Assembly (NCBI GenBank): GCA_030743445.1
Contig: JASLSL010000339.1
Span: 1-15,993 of the forward strand
From: Alphaproteobacteria bacterium
GTDB lineage: Bacteria; Pseudomonadota; Alphaproteobacteria; UBA8366
Length of the DNA stretch: 15,993 bases
Direction: 5' to 3'
Shown here: in pieces, positions 7,713 through 15,737 of the stretch
Layout of the letters: every line of letters starts with the position of its first letter
Numbering within the stretch: position 1 is the first letter of the stretch
Notes under the pieces: model-generated
What the model saw: the letters and a program-made list of their open reading frames with translations, nothing else
Told to the model about the DNA's origin: nothing
The model's database searches: none
Translations under genes and position numbers: made by a program

Positions 7713-7770
7713 TCGACTGCTGCGGCCGGCCCGCGAATGTGGCAGAATAGGGCGGAGAAGGAGACGCGAG

Positions 7771-7902
7771 ATGTGCAGCAACCTCGAGAAAGAAAAATAC
7801 TTGCGGCTGTTGGTCGAGGAGGTCCGCCAGGCCATGGCCGCGCCGCGGCGCAAGCCCGGGCTCGGCTGGCTTTGGGCGCTGATTGGCAAGCGGGCGGCTT
7901 GA
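7771..7902 (+). CDS. small 43-aa protein of unknown function
   Basis: A short frame encoding 43 residues, beginning MCSNLEKEKYLRLLVEEVRQ and ending LGWLWALIGKRAA. The first half is charged and likely helical. The second half has a basic PRRKPG linker and then a short hydrophobic, Trp-rich tail that could touch the membrane. The ATG at 7771 has a good AAGGAG site (about 7758-7763), and the stop at 7902 is only 3 bp before the GFA-domain start, which argues for real, coupled translation. I do not recognise a family. It could be a small accessory subunit or a membrane-peripheral peptide linked to the GFA or FAD enzymes. Existence is likely from the ribosome site and spacing; function is unknown. 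Confidence 0.68.
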   Translation: MCSNLEKEKYLRLLVEEVRQAMAAPRRKPGLGWLWALIGKRAA

Positions 7903-7905
7903 GCG

Positions 7906-8292
7906 ATGACGACCTATCACGGCAGCTGCCACTGTGGTGCGGTCAAGTTCGAGGTCGAGGGCGACCTCTCATCCCTCGGCACGTGCAACTGCTCGATGTG
8001 CACCAAGAAGGGCGCGCTGCACTACACCGTGCCGCCGGATTGCTTCAAGCTCTTGGCGGGCGAGGACGACCTAAGGCTCTACCAGTTCAACAAGAAGATC
8101 GCCGAGCATTATTTCTGCGGTCACTGCGGCATCCAGACGTTCTCGCATCCGCGCACCGCGCCCGGGAACTTCAACGTCAACATCCGCTGCCTCGACGATT
8201 TCGACGTCAACACGGCGGAATTCGAAATCCGGCACTTCGACGGCCAGAACTGGGAACAGGCGTTCGCCAAGCGCCAGGCGGAGCGGAGCTGA
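7906..8292 (+). CDS. GFA-domain (CENP-V/glutathione-dependent formaldehyde-activating-like) zinc protein
   Basis: A 128-aa single-domain protein of the GFA family (PF04828). The zinc ligands are easy to place: GSCHCGAV with Cys8 and Cys10, CNCSMC with Cys27, Cys29 and Cys32, and FCGHCGIQTFSHPR with Cys71 and Cys74. This is the full set expected for two zinc sites. The founding member speeds the reaction of formaldehyde with glutathione, but most family members are uncharacterised and the name is often over-applied. Its location immediately before a DAO-type FAD oxidoreductase is suggestive, since oxidation of N-methylated amines by such enzymes can release formaldehyde; that link is inference. 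It starts 3 bp after the small protein stop and ends 16 bp before the oxidoreductase start. Confidence 0.93.
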   Translation: MTTYHGSCHCGAVKFEVEGDLSSLGTCNCSMCTKKGALHYTVPPDCFKLLAGEDDLRLYQFNKKIAEHYFCGHCGIQTFSHPRTAPGNFNVNIRCLDDFDVNTAEFEIRHFDGQNWEQAFAKRQAERS

Positions 8293-8308
8293 GCGGACCA
8301 ACGGGCGA

Positions 8309-9472
8309 ATGGCTTACGACATCCTGATCATCGGCGGCGGCATCGTCGGCTCGAGCATCGCCTACCATCTGGCCGCCGACGGTCGCGGCGGTCGCATCGC
8401 GGTGGTCGAGCCCGACCCGACCTACGAGTTTGCCACGACGCCGCGCGGCTCGGGCGGGGTGCGCCAATTGTTCAGCCGGCCCGAGAACGTGGCGATGGGC
8501 CGCTATGGCCTCTCGTTCTATCGCGATTTCGCCGAGACCCTGGCGATCGACGGCGAGCCCGCGGACATCTCGTTCCAGCCGCAGGGCTATATGTTCCTGT
8601 CTGATTCCGGCGACGGCAAGCAAATGGAGGAGAACTACCACCTCCAGACCTCGCATGGGGTCGAGGCCGAATTGCTCGACCGCGACGAGATCAAGCGCCG
8701 GCTGCCGTCGATGAACGTGGAGGATGTCGAGCTCGGGGTCTATTCGCCGAATGACGCGTGGATCGATCCCCATGCAGCACTTCAGGGTTTCCGCCGCAAG
8801 GCCCGCAGCCTTGGCGTCGAATATCTCCAGGACCGGGTCGTGGAGTGGACCGGCGACGGGACGGCGGCGCGCCGGGTGACGCTCGAGTCGGGTGGGACCG
8901 CCGAGGCCGAGGTCTTTGTGCTGGCCGCCGGCGCCTGGTCCGGCGAGATCGCCGAGATGATCGGCATGGACCTGCCGATCCGGCCGATGTCGCGCCAGAC
9001 CCACTACTTCCTCTGCGCCAGCGAGATCGAGCCGCTGCCCTTCATCAAGACCGAGAGCGACCTTGCCTTCCGGCCCGAGGGCGTGGGCTATACCGGCGGC
9101 GTGCCGGACTGGGAAATGGGGATCGGTTTCGACTGGAACATCGCGCCCAAATGGTTCGAGGAGAGCGTGTGGCCGGTGCTGGCGCATCGCTTCCCGGCCT
9201 TCGAGGAGCTCAAGCTCGATCGCACCTGGGCCTGCCATTACGGCCGCTGCCTGCTCGACAAGAACGCGATCATCGGCCCCTGGGTGGGCGGGCTCCGGAA
9301 CGTCTATGTCTGCAGCGGGTTCTCCGGCCACGGCATCATGCAGGCGCCGGCGGCCGGCCTCGCGGTCGCCGAACTGCTGGTCGACGGCGGCTACCGGATC
9401 ATGGATTTGACCCGGCTCGGCTACCAGCGGGTGATCGCGGGCGAGCCCTATCCCGAGTTGGGGATCATCTAA
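8309..9472 (+). CDS. FAD-dependent oxidoreductase, DAO family
   Basis: A 387-aa flavoenzyme of normal length for the DAO family (PF01266), which includes sarcosine oxidase, dimethylglycine dehydrogenase, glycine oxidase and D-amino-acid dehydrogenases. The N-terminal dinucleotide fold DILIIGGGIVGSSIAYHLA (from residue 4) carries the GxGxxG ADP-binding motif. SGGVRQLFS near residue 49 is the second flavin-contacting loop, with the Arg-Gln pattern of the sarcosine/dimethylglycine branch. FVLAAGAWSG near residue 209 and the C-terminal SGFSGHGIMQAPAAG (about 338-352) bind the flavin. It probably oxidises a secondary amine or amino acid. It is last in the tight group that begins with the Ldh-family gene. 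The TAA stop overlaps the A-tract of the following palindromic element, but the protein end looks normal. Confidence 0.93.
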   Translation: MAYDILIIGGGIVGSSIAYHLAADGRGGRIAVVEPDPTYEFATTPRGSGGVRQLFSRPENVAMGRYGLSFYRDFAETLAIDGEPADISFQPQGYMFLSDSGDGKQMEENYHLQTSHGVEAELLDRDEIKRRLPSMNVEDVELGVYSPNDAWIDPHAALQGFRRKARSLGVEYLQDRVVEWTGDGTAARRVTLESGGTAEAEVFVLAAGAWSGEIAEMIGMDLPIRPMSRQTHYFLCASEIEPLPFIKTESDLAFRPEGVGYTGGVPDWEMGIGFDWNIAPKWFEESVWPVLAHRFPAFEELKLDRTWACHYGRCLLDKNAIIGPWVGGLRNVYVCSGFSGHGIMQAPAAGLAVAELLVDGGYRIMDLTRLGYQRVIAGEPYPELGII

Positions 9473-9587
9473 AAAAGGTGCCTTAAAAAAGGTGCCTGGC
9501 ACCTTTTTTATTCCTCTAAGATATTGATAAATTTGACTAAACGTTTGCGTCTGGCGCTTTTATAAAAGGTGCCTGGCACCTTTTTTA
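9471..9587. repeat. AT-rich element with GGTGCC/GGCACC palindromes
   Basis: The unit AAAAAAGGTGCC-T-GGCACCTTTTTT occurs in full at 9485-9509, with perfect 12-bp arms around one base. It recurs at 9564-9584 with 10-bp arms plus extra Ts. A half copy (9471-9483) precedes the first full one. The 54 bases between the full copies are strikingly AT-rich for this genome and may include a decayed third copy (GCGTCTGGCGC, 9547-9557). The arrangement resembles paired REP or MITE-like elements. Each copy is also a GC stem with a T-tract on both strands, so it could end transcription of the DAO gene and the opposing alcohol dehydrogenase gene. No transposase is present here. Confidence 0.8.
9485..9509. 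terminator. bidirectional hairpin with T-tracts after the DAO gene
   Basis: Perfect 12-bp arms with an A-tract on one side and six Ts on the other would give a U-run-tailed hairpin in either direction. It sits 13 bp past the DAO stop. The one-base separation makes the actual RNA loop smaller than ideal, so a few central pairs must open. Terminator function is inferred. Confidence 0.45.
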
Positions 9588-9612
9588 CCTGGGAATCACT
9601 TAGCCGACCAAA

Positions 9613-9745
9613 CCCTCACCCGCTCGCTTCGCTCGCCACCCTCTCCCGATCTCGGGAGAGGGTTATTTAACTCGGCCATGTATCCACTCTCCCGTGATAG
9701 CGGGAGAGGGAGGGGCCCGCCGCGACGCGGTGGGAGGGTGAGGGG
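9613..9745. repeat. composite GC-rich palindromic intergenic repeat
   Basis: Outer arms CCCTCACCC (9613-9621) and GGGTGAGGG (9736-9744) enclose three smaller hairpins. The first has perfect 12-bp arms, ACCCTCTCCCGA (9638-9649) and its complement (9652-9663). The second pairs CTCTCCCG (9687-9694) with CGGGAGAG (9701-9708). The third pairs CCCGCCGCG (9716-9724) with CGCGGTGGG (9726-9734), with one G-T pair. A directly repeated GCTCGC lies near 9622-9636. Such composite palindromes are dispersed in alphaproteobacterial genomes. It ends 3 bp from the alcohol dehydrogenase stop and could stabilise or terminate the opposing transcripts. Confidence 0.78.
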
Positions 9746-9747
9746 CC

Positions 9748-10752
9748 TTAAACCCTGACCACGATCTTGCCGAAGTGGGTGGCGCCTGCCATGTGGTGGT
9801 AGGCGGCGCGAGCGTCCTCGAATTCGAAGGTCTTGTCGATCACCGGCCGCAACTGGTGTTCCGCGATCGCCCGGTTCATGTCCTCGAACATGCGCCGGCT
9901 GCCGACGTATATACCCTGCAGGCGCACCGATTTGCGCATCATCGGGGTCGGATTGATCTCGCCGCCGGTCAGCACGCCGATCAGCCCGATCCGGCCGCCG
10001 ATGCGGACCGCCTCGACCGATTTCTGCAGCGTCCCGGCGCCGCCGACCTCGACCACCAGATCGACCCCCTGGCCGTCGGTCGCGTCGATGACCGCCGCGT
10101 CCCAGTCCGGCGTCTCGCGGTAGTTGATGGTGTGGGCGGCGCCCATGTCCTCGACCCGGGCGAGCTTCTCGGCGCTCGAGGAGGTGTGGATCACCCGCGC
10201 CCCGCGCGCGACGGCGAATTGCAGGGCGAAGATCGACACTCCACCGGTGCCGAGCAGCAGGACCGTGTCGTCCTTGCCGATGGCGCCGAGCTCCGCCACG
10301 GCGTGCCATGCGGTCAGCGCAGCGCAGGGCAGGGTCGCCGCCTCCTCGAACGACAGGTGCTCCGGGATTGCCACGATTCCGTCCTCCGACAGCACCGTGA
10401 ACTCGGCCAGGACCCCGTCGATGGCACCCCCCATGGCGCTCGCCATGGCGTCGGCGGTGATCGGGCCGTCGACCCAACGCTGGAAGAAGGTGCCCATAAC
10501 CCGGTCGCCGGGCGCGACTCGGGTGACGCCCTCGCCGATCGCGACGACCTCGCCGGCGCCGTCGGAGTTTGGGATCGTCGGGTAAGGAATCCCGCGGGGT
10601 TCCGGGTCGCGCACCGTCGCGAGGTCGCGATAATTAATTGAGGATGCACGGATTCGCACCACGACCTGGCCCGGCCCGGGCGCCGGATCGTCGCGTTCGG
10701 CCAGATTCAACGCGTCGATTCCGTCCGGCGATACGATTTCGAAGGCTCTCAT
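9748..10752 (-). CDS. zinc-free MDR-family alcohol dehydrogenase / quinone oxidoreductase-like
   Basis: A 334-aa medium-chain dehydrogenase/reductase using NAD(P)H. The catalytic-domain segment SSINYRDLATVR (38-49) has Asn-Tyr-Arg where zinc alcohol dehydrogenases have the first zinc Cys. There is no structural four-Cys lobe either, so it belongs with the zinc-independent quinone oxidoreductase/reductase branch. The GroES-like part includes PNSDGAGEVVAIGEGV (61-76) and PGDRVMG. The cofactor fold begins at VLLLGTGGVSIFALQFA (164-180). The C-terminus HFGKIVVRV is typical. The start at 10752 is chosen because AGGAGG lies six bases upstream; a Met nine codons earlier lacks such a site. It stands alone, convergent with the DAO gene and divergent from the ammonium channel gene. 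It probably reduces an activated double bond or carbonyl; substrate unknown. Confidence 0.93.
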   Translation of the reverse strand: MRAFEIVSPDGIDALNLAERDDPAPGPGQVVVRIRASSINYRDLATVRDPEPRGIPYPTIPNSDGAGEVVAIGEGVTRVAPGDRVMGTFFQRWVDGPITADAMASAMGGAIDGVLAEFTVLSEDGIVAIPEHLSFEEAATLPCAALTAWHAVAELGAIGKDDTVLLLGTGGVSIFALQFAVARGARVIHTSSSAEKLARVEDMGAAHTINYRETPDWDAAVIDATDGQGVDLVVEVGGAGTLQKSVEAVRIGGRIGLIGVLTGGEINPTPMMRKSVRLQGIYVGSRRMFEDMNRAIAEHQLRPVIDKTFEFEDARAAYHHMAGATHFGKIVVRV

Positions 10753-10884
10753 CGCTTCCCTCCTGTCGAAGTACGGCAAATTTTCGAATTTTTCCCGAGT
10801 CGCGGGCGAGTTAGTCGCAAAACCGCTGGCGAGTCCACACCCGGATCATTAAAATGCCGCAGGGGCTTAGGGGAGTTTAAATCC

Positions 10885-12096
<1,212 letters not shown>

Positions 12097-12115
12097 ACCG
12101 CGGGGAGCAAGAGGT

Positions 12116-12454
12116 ATGAAATTCATCGTTGCGATTATCCAGCCTTTCAAGCTCGACGCGGTGCGCGAGGCGCTCGCCGAAGTCGGCGTCCAGGGACTGA
12201 CGGCGAGCGAGGTGCGCGGCTTTGGCCGGCAGAAGGGCCACAAGGAGGTCTATCGCGGGTCCGAGTACACGATCAACTACGTGCCCAAGATCAAGCTCGA
12301 GATCGCGGTCGACTCGGACATGGCGGAGCGCGTGGTCGAGACGATCCGCGACATCGCCAAGACCGACAAGATCGGCGACGGCAAGATCTTCGTCTTCGAT
12401 CTCGAGTCGGCGATGCGGGTCCGCACTGGCGAAACCGGCGCCGAGGCGCTTTAG
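12116..12454 (+). CDS. glnK: P-II nitrogen regulatory protein (GlnK/GlnB type)
   Basis: A 112-aa trimeric signalling protein of exactly the expected length. The T-loop EVYRGSEYTINYVPK carries Tyr51, the uridylylation site in proteobacteria. The first P-II signature spans it, and the ATP/2-oxoglutarate-binding C-terminal signature is KTDKIGDGKIFVFDLESAMRVRTGE (about 82-106). It senses ATP/ADP and 2-oxoglutarate and controls partners, most directly the Amt channel encoded 19 bp upstream. GGGGAG sits eight bases before the ATG. Linkage to amt favours calling it GlnK-like, but sequence alone separates GlnK from GlnB poorly in alphaproteobacteria. In many proteobacteria the P-II gene comes first; here it comes second. 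Confidence 0.95.
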   Translation: MKFIVAIIQPFKLDAVREALAEVGVQGLTASEVRGFGRQKGHKEVYRGSEYTINYVPKIKLEIAVDSDMAERVVETIRDIAKTDKIGDGKIFVFDLESAMRVRTGETGAEAL

Positions 12455-12480
12455 GCGAAAACGCTCGAACGGGTATGCGT

Positions 12481-12517
12481 CGGGGCCGTCCTCTCGTCCG
12501 GGGCGGCCCCGGGTTTT
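12481..12517 (+). terminator. hairpin terminator after the amt-P-II pair
   Basis: CGGGGCCG (12481-12488) pairs perfectly with CGGCCCCG (12504-12511), and four Ts follow after GG. It sits 26 bp past the P-II stop. The T-run is short, so termination may be partial. It separates the nitrogen pair from the FecR-like/cyclase pair. Confidence 0.6.
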
Positions 12518-12580
12518 GATCGATACGGCGGATCGATCGGCGCGTGAGGGGAATCACTGCGGCGCCGTGTTCGACATGAT

Positions 12581-13300
12581 ATGATGCCGGCCATCATGCT
12601 TAACCGACAGGGTATTGTTCGAACGATGCCAAACGTTTGGGGGAACTTGGCAACCGCATTGGCGGTCGTGGCCTCGGCCTTGATTTGGGTCGCACCTGCC
12701 TTGGCCGGCGCCGGCGCGCCGGTGGCGATCGTCGAGGACATCCGGGCGCCGAGCAGTAAGCTTCAGGTCATGGATTACCTCACGCAAGGCGCGGTGATCG
12801 CGCTCGCCAAGGGCGAGTCGCTGAACATCTCGTATTTCGACTCCTGCGCGGTCGAACGGATCACCGGCGGCACGGTGACCATCGGCAAGCGCAAGAGCAC
12901 GGTGCGCGGCAAGGGCCGGATCAAGCGCAAATTCGTCGAGTGCGGCGGCGCCAAGATGGTGCTGACCGGCCGCCAGGCGGCCCGGGCCGCGGGCGTGGTG
13001 TTGCGCGCCGGCAAGCCCGGCGAGAAGGCACCTAAGGTCATCGTCCATTCGCGTACCCCCGTTTTCGTGTTTTCCGCAGGCGCGAAAGAGCTAGTGATCG
13101 AGCCGATGGGCCGTGGCCGCGCGGCGCCGCAGCGTTTCGCCGTCAACGGCCGCAGCGTCGATCTCGCCAAGCTCGGCGTCACGTTGAAGGCCGGCGGCCT
13201 GTACAACGCGAAGGCCGGCAAGCGGTCGGTGATCTTCAAGGTCGCCGAGACCGCCCGCAACTCGGCGCGCAGCGTGGTCGGGCGCCTGGTTGGACTCTAA
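12581..13300 (+). CDS. secreted FecR-like protein preceding a CHASE2 cyclase
   Basis: Up to 239 residues, with an N-terminal signal peptide (hydrophobic ATALAVVASALIWVAPALA and a likely cut before GAGAP), so exported to the periplasm or envelope. The next part (about residues 45-115) reads like a FecR-type beta domain: a polar opening, ALAKGESLNISYFDSCAVE, and then ITGGTVTIG. A basic stretch and a C-terminal segment rich in short beta-like repeats follow. Cys89 and Cys121 (counting from 12581) could form a disulfide. Several starts are possible (12581, 12584, 12596, 12626) and none has a clear ribosome site. The two later ones still leave a signal sequence, and 12596 keeps its positive n-region. 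The stop is 3 bp before the cyclase start, so the two are surely coupled. Such FecR-like proteins often pair with CHASE2 cyclases. The domain call is moderate; the ligand is unknown. Confidence 0.7.
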   Translation: MMPAIMLNRQGIVRTMPNVWGNLATALAVVASALIWVAPALAGAGAPVAIVEDIRAPSSKLQVMDYLTQGAVIALAKGESLNISYFDSCAVERITGGTVTIGKRKSTVRGKGRIKRKFVECGGAKMVLTGRQAARAAGVVLRAGKPGEKAPKVIVHSRTPVFVFSAGAKELVIEPMGRGRAAPQRFAVNGRSVDLAKLGVTLKAGGLYNAKAGKRSVIFKVAETARNSARSVVGRLVGL

Positions 13301-13303
13301 GCC

Positions 13304-15487
13304 ATGAAACTCAAGGGCGCGGCCGTCGCGACCGCGGCGGCGCTCGTCTGGACCGCAGTGCTGGCGCATCCCGCCTTCGATCGGCTCGAGGGAATGTCGC
13401 TCGACGCGCTCAACTGGCTGCGCGCCGCGATCTTTCCCGTTGAGGGAAATACCGACCCGTCGCCCACCGTCGTCGTCGCGATCGACGAGGAAACCTATCG
13501 GACGCCGCCCTTCAAGGACGTGCCCAAGGTGATGTGGACCGGCCGCATCGCCAGGGTTTTGAGTGCGGTGCTCGACGGAGGCGCTGCGACCGTTGGGTTC
13601 GACGTCGTCTTCCCGACCTCGGTCGACCCCTATCTCAGCGGATTCGACCGCGAGATGCTGTTGGTGTTGCGCAAGGGGGCGCGCGAAGGCCGGGTCGTGC
13701 TCGGCGCGATGCAGCACAGCGAGAAGCCGATCGCGCCCTATGCCGGCTACCGGGTCGCGGTCGGCCGCGGCAAGAACATCCGTGCACTCAACGTCGTCAC
13801 CGCCCGCGACGGCGTCGCCCGGCGGGTGCCGTTGTTCTTCCAGAAACCCAGGGCCGCCGGGGCGATGCCCAAGGTCGGCGATTTGGTGCCGTCGATGTCG
13901 CTCGAGATGGCGCGCCGCAAGCTCGGCAAGCCGCCCAGGATCGAAGAGACGGGGTCGGTCGTCCTCGGCGATTACCGCATCCCCGCCCGCCGCGACGAGG
14001 AAATGATAGTCGCCCTCGACGCCGGTCCCGTGGCGCTGCGCAACGATATGGTGGTCGATTTCGGCGACGGGCCGGCGGCGATTCCGACATTCTCGTTGGT
14101 CGATCTCTACCGTTGCGCCGAGGCCGGCCGCACCGAGTTCTTCCGCAAACACTTCGCCGGACAGGTGGTGATGCTGGGCACCGTCCTCGATGTCGAGGAT
14201 CGGGTGCTGACCGCGATTCGCTACGTGCCGCGACGGATCGGCGAGGGCGCCTCGGTGCGCTGCATGGCACCTGCCAAGCAGCGCACCGAGCCCGGCTTCC
14301 ACCGCGATACGATTCCCGGCATCTACCTGCAGGCCGCGGCAGTCAACAACATGGTGCGCGGAAACGCGATGCGCGAGCTCGATCCGATGCCCTACGCCGC
14401 CCTGACGGGGGCGCTGGTCCTCGCCATGGCGCTGGTGACGATATCGGTCGAGGCGGTCGCCTCGTCGATCGCTTTCGCCGTCGGGGTCTTGGTCTGGGCC
14501 TTGGTCGCCTCCGGGTTCTTCCGCGCCGGCTGGGTCGTGCCGCTGTTCGACCCGATGGCGGCGAGCGCCCTAACCTTGACCACCTTGCTCGGCTACCGTT
14601 TCGCCGTCGCCGACCGGGCCGGACGGCATATCCGCAAGGCCTTCACCCACTATCTCGCCCCCGCCGTCGTCGACAGGCTGGTCGAGCGCAACCAGATGCC
14701 CGAGCAAGGCGGCGAATTGCGCGACATGACGGTGTGGATCTCGGACCTGGAAAAGTATTCGACGATCTCGGAGAATCTGCCGCCGCGCGAACTGGTCAAG
14801 TTCCTGAACCAGATCTATTCGGTGATGACCGACACCATCGAAGAGCATGGCGGCTTCGTCTCCCAGTTCGCTGGCGACGCGGTGGTCGCGGGTTTCGGCG
14901 CGCCGCTCGACGATCCGGATCATGCCGATAAAGGGGTGCGCGCGGCGCTCGCCTGCGATGAACGGGTCCGGGCGTTGGGCAAGACGCTTCACCTGCCCAA
15001 GGGGCTCGGCCTGCGCAACCGGATCGGCATCAGCAGCGGCGAATTGCTGGTCGGCAACATCGGCTCGAAGCGCCGGCTCAACTACGCCATCGTCGGCGAC
15101 GACATCAACCTCGCCTCGAGGCTCGAAGGCACCAACAAGATCTACGGCTCGACGATCATCGCCAACGAGACGACGGTGCGGCAATGCGGGCCCGAGCTGC
15201 GCTTTCGCGAGATCGACATGGTGCGGGTGGTCGGCCGCGACACGCCGGTGCGCATTTTCGAGCCGCTCGGCCTCGAGGTCGCCCCGGCGCGCGAGCGCGA
15301 CCTCGAGGCCTTCGCCGAGGCGCTCGCCGCCTACCGGGCGCACGATTTCGGCGAGGCCGCGGCGATGTTCGGCGACCTCGCCGAGCGCGACCCGGTCGCC
15401 AGGGCCTTCGTCGAGCGCTCGTGGACCCTGCTCGCCGAGGCGCCGCCCGACGACTGGGACGGGGTCTTCACCTTCGACAAGAAGTAG
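13304..15487 (+). CDS. CHASE2-domain class III adenylate/guanylate cyclase
   Basis: A 727-aa inner-membrane signalling enzyme. After an N-terminal membrane segment (about 5-22), a periplasmic CHASE2 sensor spans about 27-350, with VVVAIDEETYRTP and GFDVVFPT as markers. Three membrane helices follow (about 365-432), then a linker (ITHYLAP-like region, 443-460) and a class III cyclase domain (about 472-655). The metal aspartates are Asp481 (WISDLEKYS) and Asp525 (QFAGDAVVAGFGAP); Asn602 and Arg606 in INLASRLEG are the transition-state residues. The usual purine-selecting Lys is Gln521, and the partner position is Ala595, so ATP versus GTP preference cannot be assumed. A short C-terminal tail (about 665-727) has one TPR-like helix pair and a WDGVF ending common in this family. 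It lies 3 bp after the FecR-like gene. It converts an envelope signal into a cyclic nucleotide. Confidence 0.94.
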   Translation: MKLKGAAVATAAALVWTAVLAHPAFDRLEGMSLDALNWLRAAIFPVEGNTDPSPTVVVAIDEETYRTPPFKDVPKVMWTGRIARVLSAVLDGGAATVGFDVVFPTSVDPYLSGFDREMLLVLRKGAREGRVVLGAMQHSEKPIAPYAGYRVAVGRGKNIRALNVVTARDGVARRVPLFFQKPRAAGAMPKVGDLVPSMSLEMARRKLGKPPRIEETGSVVLGDYRIPARRDEEMIVALDAGPVALRNDMVVDFGDGPAAIPTFSLVDLYRCAEAGRTEFFRKHFAGQVVMLGTVLDVEDRVLTAIRYVPRRIGEGASVRCMAPAKQRTEPGFHRDTIPGIYLQAAAVNNMVRGNAMRELDPMPYAALTGALVLAMALVTISVEAVASSIAFAVGVLVWALVASGFFRAGWVVPLFDPMAASALTLTTLLGYRFAVADRAGRHIRKAFTHYLAPAVVDRLVERNQMPEQGGELRDMTVWISDLEKYSTISENLPPRELVKFLNQIYSVMTDTIEEHGGFVSQFAGDAVVAGFGAPLDDPDHADKGVRAALACDERVRALGKTLHLPKGLGLRNRIGISSGELLVGNIGSKRRLNYAIVGDDINLASRLEGTNKIYGSTIIANETTVRQCGPELRFREIDMVRVVGRDTPVRIFEPLGLEVAPARERDLEAFAEALAAYRAHDFGEAAAMFGDLAERDPVARAFVERSWTLLAEAPPDDWDGVFTFDKK

Positions 15488-15551
15488 CCCCCAAAAATAA
15501 CGCCTAGAAATAGAGCCCAACGGGGGCAAGCGCCGGTAGTGGGTCGGTTTA

Positions 15552-15587
15552 GATAATGTCCGCTAATGACCCAAAGCGGACATTATC
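15552..15587. repeat. perfect 13-bp inverted repeat
   Basis: GATAATGTCCGCT (15552-15564) and its exact complement (15575-15587) flank a 10-base loop, AATGACCCAA. Similar AGCGGACAT palindromes are scattered in many proteobacterial genomes. It lies 64 bp after the cyclase stop and before the GST promoter region. It could end cyclase transcription, though it has no T-run, or be a dispersed repeat copy. Confidence 0.75.
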
Positions 15588-15605
15588 ATTATCAGTTTAG
15601 AATCG

Positions 15606-15633
15606 TTGCTAGACTCTCAACTTCCTCTAAAAT
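15606..15633 (+). promoter_or_regulatory. candidate promoter for the GST gene
   Basis: TTGCTA (15606-15611) and TAAAAT (15628-15633), 16 bp apart, match the -35 and -10 boxes at 4 and 5 of 6 positions. They lie about 100 bp before the TTG start, just after the inverted repeat. No experimental support can be read from the sequence. Confidence 0.4.
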
Positions 15634-15665
15634 AACAGCCAACCAAACTGCCTTTGGAGAAAATC

Positions 15666-15719
15666 ATGGCGGATCGGGAGGTTCAGCGCCGCCTGTCGTT
15701 TCCTCAGAGCAACCTTTGA
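15666..15719 (+). CDS. possible 17-residue leader ORF before the GST gene
   Basis: An ATG at 15666 has GGAGA seven bases upstream and opens a 17-codon frame (MADREVQRRLSFPQSNL) that ends 18 bp before the GST start. It has no recognisable family. It might couple ribosomes to the weak TTG start or be chance. The good ribosome site and the close fit in the leader are the only support. Confidence 0.3.
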   Translation: MADREVQRRLSFPQSNL

Positions 15720-15737
15720 ACCGGGAGGCATACGGAA

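Noticed and set aside
8207..9502. 431-aa minus-strand frame opposite the DAO gene
   Set aside because: It is a shadow of a clear flavoprotein gene in high-GC DNA, and its first residues only translate the palindromic element.
9485..9584. Two-copy palindrome as a CRISPR-like array
   Set aside because: There are only two full copies, each a short near-perfect palindrome, with one spacer and no cas genes; a REP-like pair fits better.
10790..10884. Possible sigma-54 promoter upstream of the Amt gene (CTGGCGAGTCC region)
   Set aside because: The GG is present, but no TTGC-like -12 element lies at the required spacing.
13091..14302. 403-aa minus-strand frame under the cyclase gene
   Set aside because: It is antisense to the CHASE2 region, with composition typical of shadow frames and no recognisable motif.
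15487..15527. GCCCCC/GGGGGC stem after the cyclase stop as a terminator
   Set aside because: The stem is only 6 bp with a 29-base loop and no T-run; too weak to call.
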